A stretch of DNA of 23,496 bases from SG8-41 sp035620515 (GTDB lineage: Bacteria > Pseudomonadota > Gammaproteobacteria > Burkholderiales > SG8-41), in contig DASPGR010000330.1 in NCBI GenBank assembly GCA_035620515.1, forward strand, positions 1 to 23,496, read 5' to 3'. Below the pieces are notes generated by a model that searched no databases, had not been told where the DNA came from, and saw only the letters and a list, made by a program, of their open reading frames with translations. The translations under genes and the position numbers were made by a program. This document shows, one piece after another, positions 1-6,606 of this stretch (position 1 is its first letter; every line of letters starts with the position of its first letter).

Positions 1-1038
1 TCGGATGAATCCGCGCCGGACGCGCGTGAGCACCTTGTGGAAGTTTTCAGCTTCGAACGCGGGCTGATTCTTGAATCGCTGCGCCAGCAAATGCGCAAGC
101 AGTCCGGAAAACGCGCGGCCTCGGGCGAGTTGCATCTCGAACGACAGGCTCTGGCTCTCGTGAATTCCATAGGAGCGCGCCACGCCGATCGGCTGGCCAA
201 GCCACTCGCGCGGCAGGCTCTGCTCGTAGCGAGCATGCCCTGTCTCGTGGATCGTGCCCATCAGGCTTTGCAGGAGGTCATCCTCGCGATAGCGCGTCGT
301 CAGGCGCAGGTCCTCGGGCACGCCGCCGCTGAAGGGGTGCGCGCTCTCGTCAAGCCGCCCGGCCTCGAAATCGAAGCCGAGGAGCTTCATGACTTCCCGA
401 TTAAGCAATCGCTGCTCGTGCACTGCAAACGGGCCCGATGGCGCGACAACCTTCTCGGTGCGCTGCTTTGCCTCCGCGCGCGCGACGAGATCGGGCAGCC
501 AGCTCTTGAGATCGACGAACAGCCGCTCGATGTGAGCCGCGCGCGCGCCCGGCTCGTAGCGCTCCATCAACGCGTCGTAGCGCGAGAGACCCGTGCTCGC
601 GGCAAGAAGGCGCGCCTCCTCCCGTGCGAGACTCACGACTTCGCGAAAGTTCTCGAGAAACCCCTGCCAGTCATTCGCCGGGCGCTGGCTGCGCCAGGCG
701 TGCTCACAGCGCGCGCCGGCAATGGTCTTCGCCTCGACGAGCGACTCGGGAAGCGCGGTGGCCTCGTGCCAGTCGCGTTTCATCTCCCGGAGGTTCGCGC
801 GCTCGATGTCGTCGAGCGGCTCCTGCTCGGCCGCCCGCAACCACTCGCCAAGCCTGGCGTCGGTGCGCGCTCGGTGGATGAGAGCGTTCAATTCCGCCTC
901 GGCCGCGGCGCGCGCCTCATTGCCCTTCGGGGGCATCATCGCGTTGCGGTCCCAGCCGACGATGGACGAAAGGTGGTAGTAGCGGTAGAGGCGCGAATGA
1001 ACGCGGCAGAGCTCGGAGTACGCAGACGCGTTAGTCAT
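1..1038 (-). CDS. M32 family metallocarboxypeptidase (carboxypeptidase Taq type), C-terminus cut by window edge
   Basis: Zinc-dependent carboxypeptidase that removes C-terminal residues from peptides, probably in the cytoplasm since no signal peptide is seen. The frame opens at an ATG at 1036-1038 (MTNASAYSEL...) and stays open through base 1, giving 346 residues of a family that usually has about 500. The metal-binding H-E-T-G-H motif is encoded at 235-249, within GTIHETGHARYEQ. About 25 residues later comes YGIHESQS, the family's second signature, which supplies the third metal ligand. The N-terminal part reads SSIVGWDRNAMMPPKG, which matches the M32 tryptophan/aspartate region near the start of these proteins. 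The gene lies 79 bp downstream of the MFS permease on the same strand and could be cotranscribed with it, but the gap holds degenerate repeats rather than a clean ribosome site. The family call is firm; the physiological substrate is unknown. Confidence 0.93.
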   Translation of the reverse strand, partial: MTNASAYSELCRVHSRLYRYYHLSSIVGWDRNAMMPPKGNEARAAAEAELNALIHRARTDARLGEWLRAAEQEPLDDIERANLREMKRDWHEATALPESLVEAKTIAGARCEHAWRSQRPANDWQGFLENFREVVSLAREEARLLAASTGLSRYDALMERYEPGARAAHIERLFVDLKSWLPDLVARAEAKQRTEKVVAPSGPFAVHEQRLLNREVMKLLGFDFEAGRLDESAHPFSGGVPEDLRLTTRYREDDLLQSLMGTIHETGHARYEQSLPREWLGQPIGVARSYGIHESQSLSFEMQLARGRAFSGLLAHLLAQRFKNQPAFEAENFHKVLTRVRRGFIR

Positions 1039-1041
1039 TTA

Positions 1042-1142
1042 ATTCTCTCCACGTCTCCGCGGTTCCATTATTGCTCTTGTTTCTCTCGGCGATCTCGGCG
1101 GTTCGATTCTGGTCTTGCTACTCAGTGCGTCTTGGCGGCTCG
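1042..1142. repeat. Degenerate phased intergenic repeats (CTCGGCG/CTTGGCG type)
   Basis: On the + strand, 1042-1065 and 1081-1105 are near-identical direct copies of a unit running from TTCTCTC to GCGGTTC, with about one indel. A more diverged copy at 1113-1142 carries GTGCGTCTTGGCGG. The third copy overlaps the 3' end of the MFS gene and supplies its last residues (PPRRTE) and its TAG stop. A related copy lies at 17055-17085. No coding or terminator function is evident. Confidence 0.55.
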
Positions 1143-2359
1143 GGCGCCCTGGCACGCAGGCCGAACAACGCTGCCAGCGCCGCGAGGGACAACCCCGCCG
1201 ACAGGCCGATCGCCACGCGCACGCCGAATCCCTCCAGCACCAGTCCAAACGCGTAAGGCGCCAGCGCCTGCATCGCCCGCGCAAGTACGCCGAGGAGCCC
1301 CTGCAGCAATCCGTAGCCCGCCACGCCAAAGATCGCCAGCGGCAGCGTTCCCTTCGCGATCGTGATCATGCCGTTTCCCGCGCCATGCAGCACCGCGAAA
1401 CCCGACGCTGCGAGCGGCGCTCCGCCGAACACCCCCAGCACGAGCGCTCCCACGGGGTGAAGCGCCGTCGCGATCCGCGCCGTCACCAGCGGATGAAAAC
1501 TGAAGCGATGAGCCGCGAGAAACTCGGCGAGGCGCGCCGCGACCTGCGCAGGCCCGAGCAGTGCAGCTGCCGTCAATGCTGCAACGGTAGTCGCTCCCGC
1601 CGCGAGCAGGAGGCCCGGCAGATGCGCCGCCATGGCAGATGTGACGAACGCGGTCGCCGCCGAGAAGAGCGCGAGCAGCACGAACGCCCGCCTCTGCCCG
1701 GGATGGCTCCAACCCGGCTTCGGCTTTTCGTCGGCTGCGCCGCCGGCCGATGCGGGGCGATCGTGTTCGTGCGCTTCGCGCGACGCGGATGGAATACACA
1801 GCAAATTGAGCGGCAATGCCACGAGGATGTTCAATGCCGCCCACCCGAAGCAGGCCTCGCGCCAGCCAAACTGCTCGGCGACAAAGGCCGTGAGCGGCCA
1901 GCCCACGGTGCTGGCGAATCCCGCGATCAGCGTGACGCCCGTGATGGGGGCGCGCGCAGTGGCGCCATGGAGGCGCACCAGCGTTGCGAACGCGGCATCG
2001 TAGAGACCCATCGCCATACCGACACCGAGCACGCACCACGCGGCAAAAACCGCGGCCGCGTTGGTCGCAAGGCCCAGGAACACCAGCCCGGCGGCGAGCA
2101 CCAGGTTGGCGAGCGCGAGGACACCGCGCCCGCCCCTCCTGTCGATTGCGCGCCCGACGGGGGGCCCAGCCACGGCCATGACGATGAGTGAAACAGAGAA
2201 CGCGCCGAACACGGTGCTCGCCGACAGGCCCAGGTCGGCAGCGATCGGCTGAGCGAGGATCGCGGGGAGATAAGTCGAAGAGGCCCACGCGATGGTCTGG
2301 GTGACGCCCAGCGCGAGGACCTGTTTTAGCCGGCCGTTAGAAGCGGCGTCAGACGACAT
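1118..2359 (-). CDS. Major facilitator superfamily (MFS) permease
   Basis: Inner-membrane secondary transporter of 413 residues, a normal length for a 12-helix MFS protein. The opening MSSDAASNGRLKQVLALGVTQ leads into the first helix. Between helices 2 and 3 is a motif-A-like stretch, GPPVGRAIDRRGGRG. Alternating hydrophobic segments continue to the C-terminus, with a central charged loop (about residues 196-220, SREAHEHDRPASAGGAADEK) separating the two six-helix halves. The substrate cannot be read from the sequence. The start ATG at 2357-2359 has only a distant GGGAG upstream, so translation initiation may be weak or the start uncertain by a few codons. The C-terminal residues come from a repeat unit (see 1042-1142). 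Expression may run on into the M32 peptidase gene. Confidence 0.88.
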   Translation of the reverse strand: MSSDAASNGRLKQVLALGVTQTIAWASSTYLPAILAQPIAADLGLSASTVFGAFSVSLIVMAVAGPPVGRAIDRRGGRGVLALANLVLAAGLVFLGLATNAAAVFAAWCVLGVGMAMGLYDAAFATLVRLHGATARAPITGVTLIAGFASTVGWPLTAFVAEQFGWREACFGWAALNILVALPLNLLCIPSASREAHEHDRPASAGGAADEKPKPGWSHPGQRRAFVLLALFSAATAFVTSAMAAHLPGLLLAAGATTVAALTAAALLGPAQVAARLAEFLAAHRFSFHPLVTARIATALHPVGALVLGVFGGAPLAASGFAVLHGAGNGMITIAKGTLPLAIFGVAGYGLLQGLLGVLARAMQALAPYAFGLVLEGFGVRVAIGLSAGLSLAALAALFGLRARAPEPPRRTE

Positions 2360-2412
2360 TTAAGATGCCTGCTCCCACCACCCCGACCGCTGTCGCGGGC
2401 ACCCCGTCCGTC

Positions 2413-2434
2413 CCGCCGCGCTGCATCGCGGCGG
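2413..2434. other. Perfect GC hairpin in the gap between the dioxygenase and MFS genes
   Basis: CCGCCGCG (2413-2420), loop CTGCAT, CGCGGCGG (2427-2434): an 8-bp perfect stem in the 179-bp gap downstream of the dioxygenase gene. No T-tract follows on either strand, so it is not a standard intrinsic terminator. It may act as a 3'-end stabiliser or a weak terminator. Nothing else recognisable was seen in 2360-2538. Confidence 0.4.
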
Positions 2435-2538
2435 TCGTTCGCCGGCTCGGACACATGGTCCTCGAAACCCCGGCTCACCCTCGGGCAGGAGGGGAGGAAC
2501 GCTGAAACGCGACTCCTCAGTCCTATAGGAGCGAACAG

Positions 2539-3615
2539 TCAGGAGGCGTGGTTCGGGCGGAATACCGCAAACACCTTGTCCGAGTTGGTGATCCACGACT
2601 CGAGGAACACAGACTCGTCGGGCTTGCGCTTCAGCTCGTTCATCGCTCCTGCCAGGCAGAACCAGTTGAGCAGCTCGTGGTGGCCGCGGTCCTCGACCTG
2701 CTCGATGGTGGTATTGCGCCAGAATTCCCAGTCGCCCTCTTTCAGCGCCTCGTAATAGCGCTTGTCGGATTCGACGTCGGGAAACATGAGGGAGTGCTTC
2801 TGCACCAGGAACGAATGGCTCCAGCTCGAAGAGGCGATCACCGCCACGCGCCACGGGCTCTTCTTGAGCGCGCGCGCGACCGCCGCGCCGACCTGGAAGC
2901 AGCGCCAGGGCTGCGGCGAGGGCGGATCGAGGTCGGCTTCATTGGCCGGGATCTTCGCGGCGGCCTCCGAAGGCCGCATGGGGGTCCCTTCCGATGCGAC
3001 GAGCCAGCGCCCGTACGCGTTCACGGCGAACGGCACGACCGGGTAGGGAAAGCCCTTGCGGTCGTAATCGAGGTAGAGGACGGAGTTCATGAACGCGTGG
3101 CCGAGCGCGTCGTGCAGCGGCTTGTACGCGTAGGCGACGTCCAAGCCGTCCTTGAGAAGCGACGTCGCCAGGTACTTGCCGCCTGCGCGGTGGCCCTTGA
3201 CCGTGAACACCTTGTCATCGGGCTCGTCCCACACGTTCTTGCCGCGGTGATTGTGCTCCCACGGCCGGAACTCGATCGAGTCGTAGGCGAGGACCGAGAA
3301 CGGCGGGACGCAGTCCTCGCGGAAATTCTCGTACTGGTCGTCGCCCCAGATCACGACGAAGTCGGGCTTGAAGGCGTCGAGCTCGGCGCGGATCCTGCGA
3401 AAGTGGCTGATGAGATCCTGGCGATGGCGGTCGGAATGCGCCTGGCCCTGATCGTCGCTCCACTGCTCGCGCATCGTCGGGTGCCAGTTTTCAGGGGAGC
3501 GGAATTTTTCCGCGAGGAGAGGATCGTCGAGCGACATCCTCATTCGCCGGCTCATGTTTCCCTTTACGGAAAGGCCCGGGTAGTGGGTCATTCCGAGCCC
3601 CAGGATCTGTCCCAT
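2539..3615 (-). CDS. LigB-type class III extradiol ring-cleavage dioxygenase-like protein
   Basis: Protein of 358 residues resembling the catalytic subunit of class III extradiol dioxygenases (protocatechuate 4,5-dioxygenase beta/LigB family), Fe(II) enzymes that open catecholic rings. Visible landmarks are GLGMTHYPG near the N-terminus (His11, candidate iron ligand), ENWHPT (His44, second candidate), the strand FKPDFVVIWGDDQYENF, and VAVIASSSWSHSF in the C-terminal half. This order matches the LigB fold. I chose the ATG at 3613-3615 rather than a longer frame to 3672 because it is preceded by AGAGGAGATCC, a strong ribosome site, and the extra N-terminal residues look unstructured. The gene is divergent from a two-domain cupin, which suggests shared regulation and possibly a shared aromatic pathway. 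The exact ring substrate is unknown, and such homologues can act on non-aromatic substrates. Confidence 0.85.
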   Translation of the reverse strand: MGQILGLGMTHYPGLSVKGNMSRRMRMSLDDPLLAEKFRSPENWHPTMREQWSDDQGQAHSDRHRQDLISHFRRIRAELDAFKPDFVVIWGDDQYENFREDCVPPFSVLAYDSIEFRPWEHNHRGKNVWDEPDDKVFTVKGHRAGGKYLATSLLKDGLDVAYAYKPLHDALGHAFMNSVLYLDYDRKGFPYPVVPFAVNAYGRWLVASEGTPMRPSEAAAKIPANEADLDPPSPQPWRCFQVGAAVARALKKSPWRVAVIASSSWSHSFLVQKHSLMFPDVESDKRYYEALKEGDWEFWRNTTIEQVEDRGHHELLNWFCLAGAMNELKRKPDESVFLESWITNSDKVFAVFRPNHAS

Positions 3616-3691
3616 GGCGGATCTCCTCTCAGCCTGCGCCGGATGCCCGTGCGGGGTGGCGCGACGGTGCATTCTACGCCGTTTTCAGGCG

Positions 3692-3700
3692 TGTAATAAT
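3692..3700 (+). promoter_or_regulatory. Candidate extended -10 promoter element for the cupin gene
   Basis: TGTAATAAT lies 33 bp upstream of the cupin start in the 117-bp divergent gap (3616-3732), which must hold promoters for both flanking genes. No convincing -35 box was found at standard spacing. Offered as a candidate only. Confidence 0.3.
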
Positions 3701-3732
3701 CGAGCGCAACAAGGGAGAAAGGAGGAGATCCC

Positions 3733-4893
3733 ATGGCAGAAGGCCTGACGCCCATCCGCCGCGTCGTGACCGGGAACGACCCGCGTGGACGCTCGAAAGT
3801 GATATGGGACGGCCCGGCGCCCAATGCTCACGTTGCGTCGATGGGCTCCGGTCGCGGCCATACCGATATCTGGGTGTGGAATGATGCGCCGGCGCCGCTC
3901 TCGGGCGGGAGCGACGACGGAAATCTCCGTTACGCCTTTTCGGGACCGGCGAACGGCGGGCATTTCCGCGTGGTGCAGGCGCGGCCCCGTCCGGCCGACT
4001 ACGACCCGGCCAGGGACAAGGCCCTCGTGCCGCCCCATCCGCCAAAGGCCCGCGCCGGCGGCCGCGGCGTCTGGGACCGGGGCGGAGACGACGCCTTCTC
4101 CTCGGCGATGCACAAGACCGAGACGGTGGACTACGGCATCGTGCTGGCCGGCGAGCGTAGCCTCATCCTCGATGATCGCGAGCTGCTCATGAAACCGGGC
4201 GACATCGTGATCCAGGTCGGCGCCTGGCACCAGTGGCGCATGCCCAAGGGCGCGATGATGGCTTTCGACATGATCGGCGCGCGCTTCGTGGATGGCGAGG
4301 CGGGGCTTGCGCAGGGCCGCGACAAGCCGATGCAGACGAAGCCCAAGCTGCCCGCTGGGGTCAAGGCGACACGGAGAATCGTCACAATCGACCGCGAGCC
4401 CGGCAAATCGTCGCTGGTGGTCGACGGTCCCGCGCCCGACGTTCGCGCTGATCCCGCGCGTCCCGGCTACGCGTGCGCGCGCCTCTGGGTCACCGACAGC
4501 ACGCCGGCAAAGATCGTATTCGAAACGCTGCAGCTGCCGCACACGCTCGAGCCGCCGCCGCAAGGCTCGGTGTGCCGGGTGGAAACCTTCCCGCCCGATG
4601 ATTCGTGGAAGGGCAAGATCGGCGCAGCCGAAGTGCAGGCCTTCTTTCGCGCGATGGGATCGCCGTCCGCATCGAGCTACTCGCCGCTTGCTCCCCATCC
4701 CTACATGCAGAAGACCCGCACGCTCGATTTCTGCGTTGTGCTCGAAGGCGAGATCGTGCTCGTGCTCGACACGCAGGAAGTGACGCTCAAGGCCGGGGAG
4801 ATCGCAGTGCAGCGCGGCACCAACCATGCCTGGAGCAATCGCTCCGCGCGCCCGGCCGTGGTCGCGATCGCGTCGCACGACGGCCGCTATTGA
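3733..4893 (+). CDS. Two-domain (bicupin) protein, internally duplicated
   Basis: Cytoplasmic protein of 386 residues built as two similar halves of about 190 residues. Each half starts with an RRVVT / RRIVT segment followed by a D-G-P-A-P element (WDGPAPNAH; VDGPAPDVR). Each ends in a cupin beta-barrel: half 1 has ETVDYGIVLAGERSLILDD...LMKPGDIVIQVGAWHQW, and half 2 has RTLDFCVVLEGEIVLVLDT...LKAGEIAVQRGTNHAW. The conserved His in WHQW/NHAW fits cupin motif 2. Motif 1 lacks the usual paired histidines, so metal binding is doubtful. The start is fixed by AAGGAGGAGATCCC directly before the ATG. Divergence from the LigB-like dioxygenase suggests a role in the same pathway, as an enzyme or sensor of small acids. 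The exact function is unknown. Confidence 0.85.
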   Translation: MAEGLTPIRRVVTGNDPRGRSKVIWDGPAPNAHVASMGSGRGHTDIWVWNDAPAPLSGGSDDGNLRYAFSGPANGGHFRVVQARPRPADYDPARDKALVPPHPPKARAGGRGVWDRGGDDAFSSAMHKTETVDYGIVLAGERSLILDDRELLMKPGDIVIQVGAWHQWRMPKGAMMAFDMIGARFVDGEAGLAQGRDKPMQTKPKLPAGVKATRRIVTIDREPGKSSLVVDGPAPDVRADPARPGYACARLWVTDSTPAKIVFETLQLPHTLEPPPQGSVCRVETFPPDDSWKGKIGAAEVQAFFRAMGSPSASSYSPLAPHPYMQKTRTLDFCVVLEGEIVLVLDTQEVTLKAGEIAVQRGTNHAWSNRSARPAVVAIASHDGRY

Positions 4894-4898
4894 TGGAG

Positions 4899-4932
4899 CG
4901 TGATCGGTGATGGGTGATGAGTGATGGGTGAT
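4899..4932 (+). repeat. GTGATGGGTGATG-type heptad repeat
   Basis: Tandem 7-mers built from GTGATSG/GTGATGA sit just after the cupin stop codon. The 12-mer ATGAGTGATGGG recurs in reverse orientation at 10501-10512, and CCCATCACCCATCAC at 15116-15130 is another reverse copy. The role is unknown; it looks like a lineage-specific intergenic microsatellite. Confidence 0.6.
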
Positions 4933-4970
4933 CGATAACGACGGGGCAAGTTTTTTTCGACTTGAAATCC

Positions 4971-4990
4971 ACCCCGCTTCGGCGGGGTTT
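4971..4990 (+). terminator. Rho-independent terminator after the cupin gene
   Basis: ACCCCGC, TTCG tetraloop, GCGGGGT: a perfect 7-bp stem with a stable UUCG-type loop followed by TTT(C)AATTT. It lies about 80 bp after the cupin stop in the right orientation to end that transcript. Confidence 0.85.
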
Positions 4991-5029
4991 TCAATTTGTG
5001 AAATCCCCGCGCTGGGAATTTTCTCTGCG

Positions 5030-5047
5030 CCGTGACATAGTTCACGG
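5030..5047. promoter_or_regulatory. Palindrome with CRP/FNR-family-like core GTGA-N6-TCAC
   Basis: CCGTGACATAGTTCACGG is a 6-bp perfect inverted repeat with a 6-nt spacer whose core matches the GTGA-N6-TCAC pattern bound by CRP/Vfr-type regulators. It lies 27 bp before the candidate structured RNA and about 250 bp before the small gene at 5299. Occupancy by any regulator is an inference. Confidence 0.4.
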
Positions 5048-5073
5048 CCCGGGAGGATTCAACTAAGCGAAAG

Positions 5074-5161
5074 GGGATGCCCGTCCCGTTTGCAAGAGCC
5101 GTCCCGCAGTGGATAGTCCTCTCGAAAACCCGTAACTGCGACCAACCAGAATGGGCATCCC
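5074..5161 (+). ncRNA. Candidate structured RNA in the 405-bp gap before the small gene
   Basis: Two nested helices can form. The outer one is GGGATGCCC (5074-5082) with GGGCATCCC (5153-5161), 9 bp perfect. The inner one is CGCAGT (5105-5110) with ACTGCG (5135-5140), 6 bp perfect. Flanking CGGGAGG and CTCCCG could lengthen the outer stem. I recognise no known riboswitch or sRNA family. Position between a terminator and a start codon fits either a leader RNA of the 5299 gene or an independent sRNA. Chance pairing in GC-rich DNA is not excluded. Apart from this, the palindrome, the heptads and the terminator, nothing else is evident in 4894-5298. Confidence 0.28.
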
Positions 5162-5298
5162 TCCCGCGAGAAGCTTACGCCAGGAGAGAAGCCGCCGAGG
5201 TTTTCCAGGTGCCGCATCCGCGACCAAGCACGTGAGCGTAGCTCGCGCGACCGGGCGGAGCACCGGCGCGCATGAGCTACTCAAAAGGAGCGACGGAC

Positions 5299-5676
5299 GT
5301 GACGCCCGATGGCGAGCCAAAGAACCGCAAGGTTTCCATTCACAGCAAGTACAAGAGCCGCCTTCGAAAGCTCTCGCGCGCCCTGGATCAATACATTCGA
5401 TTCGCGCGGGCGAAGCTCGACAAATCGCAGTCCGGAAATATCCACAATCGAGCCGAGATCGAGCACCTCCTGTCCAAGGGCACCGAGCTCGCCCGATTAC
5501 TGCCGGCCCAGGACGAGCCCGCTGATCATCCGGCGGATGACAAGGTTTCCCCGGAAATTCCCCGGCGGCCGGCTCTGGAGGCAGAGCACCCCACTTCCGA
5601 CGCAAGCGAGCTCTTCGAGGGGCTCACTCAGGAAGAGTGGGAGGAAATGAAGAGAGCGTTCAACAAGCGCGCCTGA
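5299..5676 (+). CDS. Small hypothetical protein, GTG start
   Basis: Not recognised. I prefer the GTG at 5299-5301, since AAAAGGAG lies 8 nt upstream; an in-frame ATG at 5272 has no such site. This gives 125 residues: a basic, helix-prone N-terminal half (about residues 8-40, RKVSIHSKYKSRLRKLSRAL), a middle helix (NRAEIEHLLSKGTELARLL), a Pro/Asp/Glu-rich linker, and an acidic-then-basic C-terminal helix (LFEGLTQEEWEEMKRAF). No membrane segment, signal peptide or cysteine is visible. The mix of basic and acidic helices would suit a nucleic-acid or protein adaptor, but this is a guess. It stands alone, convergent with the YeeE-like genes, with an inverted repeat directly after its stop. Confidence 0.6.
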   Translation: MTPDGEPKNRKVSIHSKYKSRLRKLSRALDQYIRFARAKLDKSQSGNIHNRAEIEHLLSKGTELARLLPAQDEPADHPADDKVSPEIPRRPALEAEHPTSDASELFEGLTQEEWEEMKRAFNKRA

Positions 5677-5678
5677 GT

Positions 5679-5729
5679 GGGGTCAGGTCCGGATTTCCGC
5701 AGCGCGAGCGGACATCCGGACCTGACCCC
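5679..5729. repeat. Large inverted repeat between convergent genes (REP-like or bidirectional terminator)
   Basis: Arms 5679-5700 and 5708-5729 (22 nt each) pair with a single mismatch around a 7-nt loop. The outer 16 bp are perfect and begin GGGGTCAGGTCCGGA. The element fills the space between the stop of the small + strand gene (TGA at 5674-5676) and the stop of the minus-strand YeeE-like gene (TAG at 5729-5731), overlapping the latter by one base. No T-tract follows on either strand. GGGGTCAG-type palindromes resemble REP elements mobilised by RAYT transposases, but none is encoded here. Confidence 0.75.
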
Positions 5730-6151
5730 TATCGGCGCTCGCGAGATCGTTCAAAGAGCTCGTAGAGTCCCATCCCGGCCAGCATCGCGAGCACAAACAC
5801 GACCGCCTTGTCCTGGCCCATTCCGACCGACACCACCGCGGGTCCGGGGCAGTAGCCCGCAAGCCCCCAACCGATCCCGAACACAAGGCTCCCCAGCACG
5901 AGCCGCCGGTCGATTTGCCGCGCGGTGGGCAGGTGCATCGCGCCGCCCAGGAATGCATTGGTGCGCCGGCGCGCGAACCCGAAGGCGATGAAGCCGACCG
6001 CGACCGCGCCTCCCATGACAAGAGCGAGCGAGGGATCCCACGGCCCCGCCAGGTTGAGAAAGCCGATGATCTTCGACGGATCCGTCATGCCGGCGATGAT
6101 GAGACCGATGCCGAATATCAGCCCGACCGCGAAAGCGCTCAGCGCATGCAT
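5729..6151 (-). CDS. YeeE/YedE-like (DUF6691-type) membrane protein, second half-transporter
   Basis: Integral inner-membrane protein of 140 residues with about four helices. It starts MHALSAFAVGLIFGIGLIIAGM and carries GWGLAGYCPGPAVVSVG (about residues 99-115), the conserved Cys-containing loop of the YeeE/YedE sulfur-compound transporter fold. It is the second of two half-length proteins that together match a full-length YeeE/TsuA-type channel for thiosulfate or related sulfur species. The start is the ATG at 6149-6151, eight bases after the stop of the partner gene, with GAGG nearby. A longer upstream frame exists but would overlap the whole partner gene. The two halves are probably co-translated. 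The sulfur substrate is inferred from the family, not shown here. Confidence 0.85.
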   Translation of the reverse strand: MHALSAFAVGLIFGIGLIIAGMTDPSKIIGFLNLAGPWDPSLALVMGGAVAVGFIAFGFARRRTNAFLGGAMHLPTARQIDRRLVLGSLVFGIGWGLAGYCPGPAVVSVGMGQDKAVVFVLAMLAGMGLYELFERSRERR

Positions 6152-6159
6152 CGCATTCC

Positions 6160-6588
6160 TCAGCTCAGAAGGTGCCGCAGCACGAATACAGTTGCAAAGC
6201 CCGCCAGCATGAAAGCAGCGGTTGCAACGAGCGAGCGCGGAGAGAGCCGCGAGATGCCGCACACTCCGTGGCCGCTCGTGCAGCCCGATCCATAGCTCGT
6301 GCCGACACCCACGAGAAAACCCGCGAGCACAAGCAGCGGGAAGCCCGCGTCGATCGTCGGCACGGGCAGCTCGGTCAGCAACGCGTAGGCGGCCGGCGCG
6401 AAAAGGAGGCCGCCGACAAAGGCGAGGCGCCAGCTGATACCGCCACCCGACGGGCGCAGCAGGCCGCCGATGATGCCGCTGATTCCCGCGATGCGGCCAT
6501 TCAGGAGAATGAACATCGCCGCCGCGGCACCAATGACGAGCCCGCCTGCGAGCGAAGACCACGGCGTGAAATGTCCCCAATCAATCAT
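6160..6588 (-). CDS. YeeE/YedE family membrane protein, first half-transporter
   Basis: Integral membrane protein of 142 residues with about four helices. The motif GSGCTSGHGVCG (about residues 100-111) is the signature of the YeeE/YedE family, whose cysteines are thought to pass sulfur compounds such as thiosulfate through the membrane. The N-terminus MIDWGHFTPW... and the following GGLVIGAAAAMFILLNGRIAGISGI fit the first helices. The gene begins only 18 bases after the histidine kinase stop and ends 8 bases before the second half-protein, so it probably belongs to a four-gene transcript: regulator, kinase, YeeE-1, YeeE-2. No rhodanese or ArsR-type regulator is adjacent, unlike many such pairs, which makes the two-component linkage notable. 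Confidence 0.87.
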   Translation of the reverse strand: MIDWGHFTPWSSLAGGLVIGAAAAMFILLNGRIAGISGIIGGLLRPSGGGISWRLAFVGGLLFAPAAYALLTELPVPTIDAGFPLLVLAGFLVGVGTSYGSGCTSGHGVCGISRLSPRSLVATAAFMLAGFATVFVLRHLLS

Positions 6589-6606
6589 TTTTTTCCAATC
6601 GCATGA

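Noticed and set aside
37..1365. Long + strand open frame (442 codons) opposite the M32 gene
   Set aside because: An antisense shadow in GC-rich DNA. The minus strand encodes HETGH and other M32 motifs, and the + frame is Arg/Ala-rich without a recognisable domain.
2522..2529. CCTATAGG palindrome near the dioxygenase stop
   Set aside because: Only eight bases and no context; expected by chance.
5063..5605. 180-codon minus-strand frame over the small gene and the structured region
   Set aside because: Low-complexity composition, no ribosome site and no domain. The + strand frame at 5299 has a better start and more natural composition.
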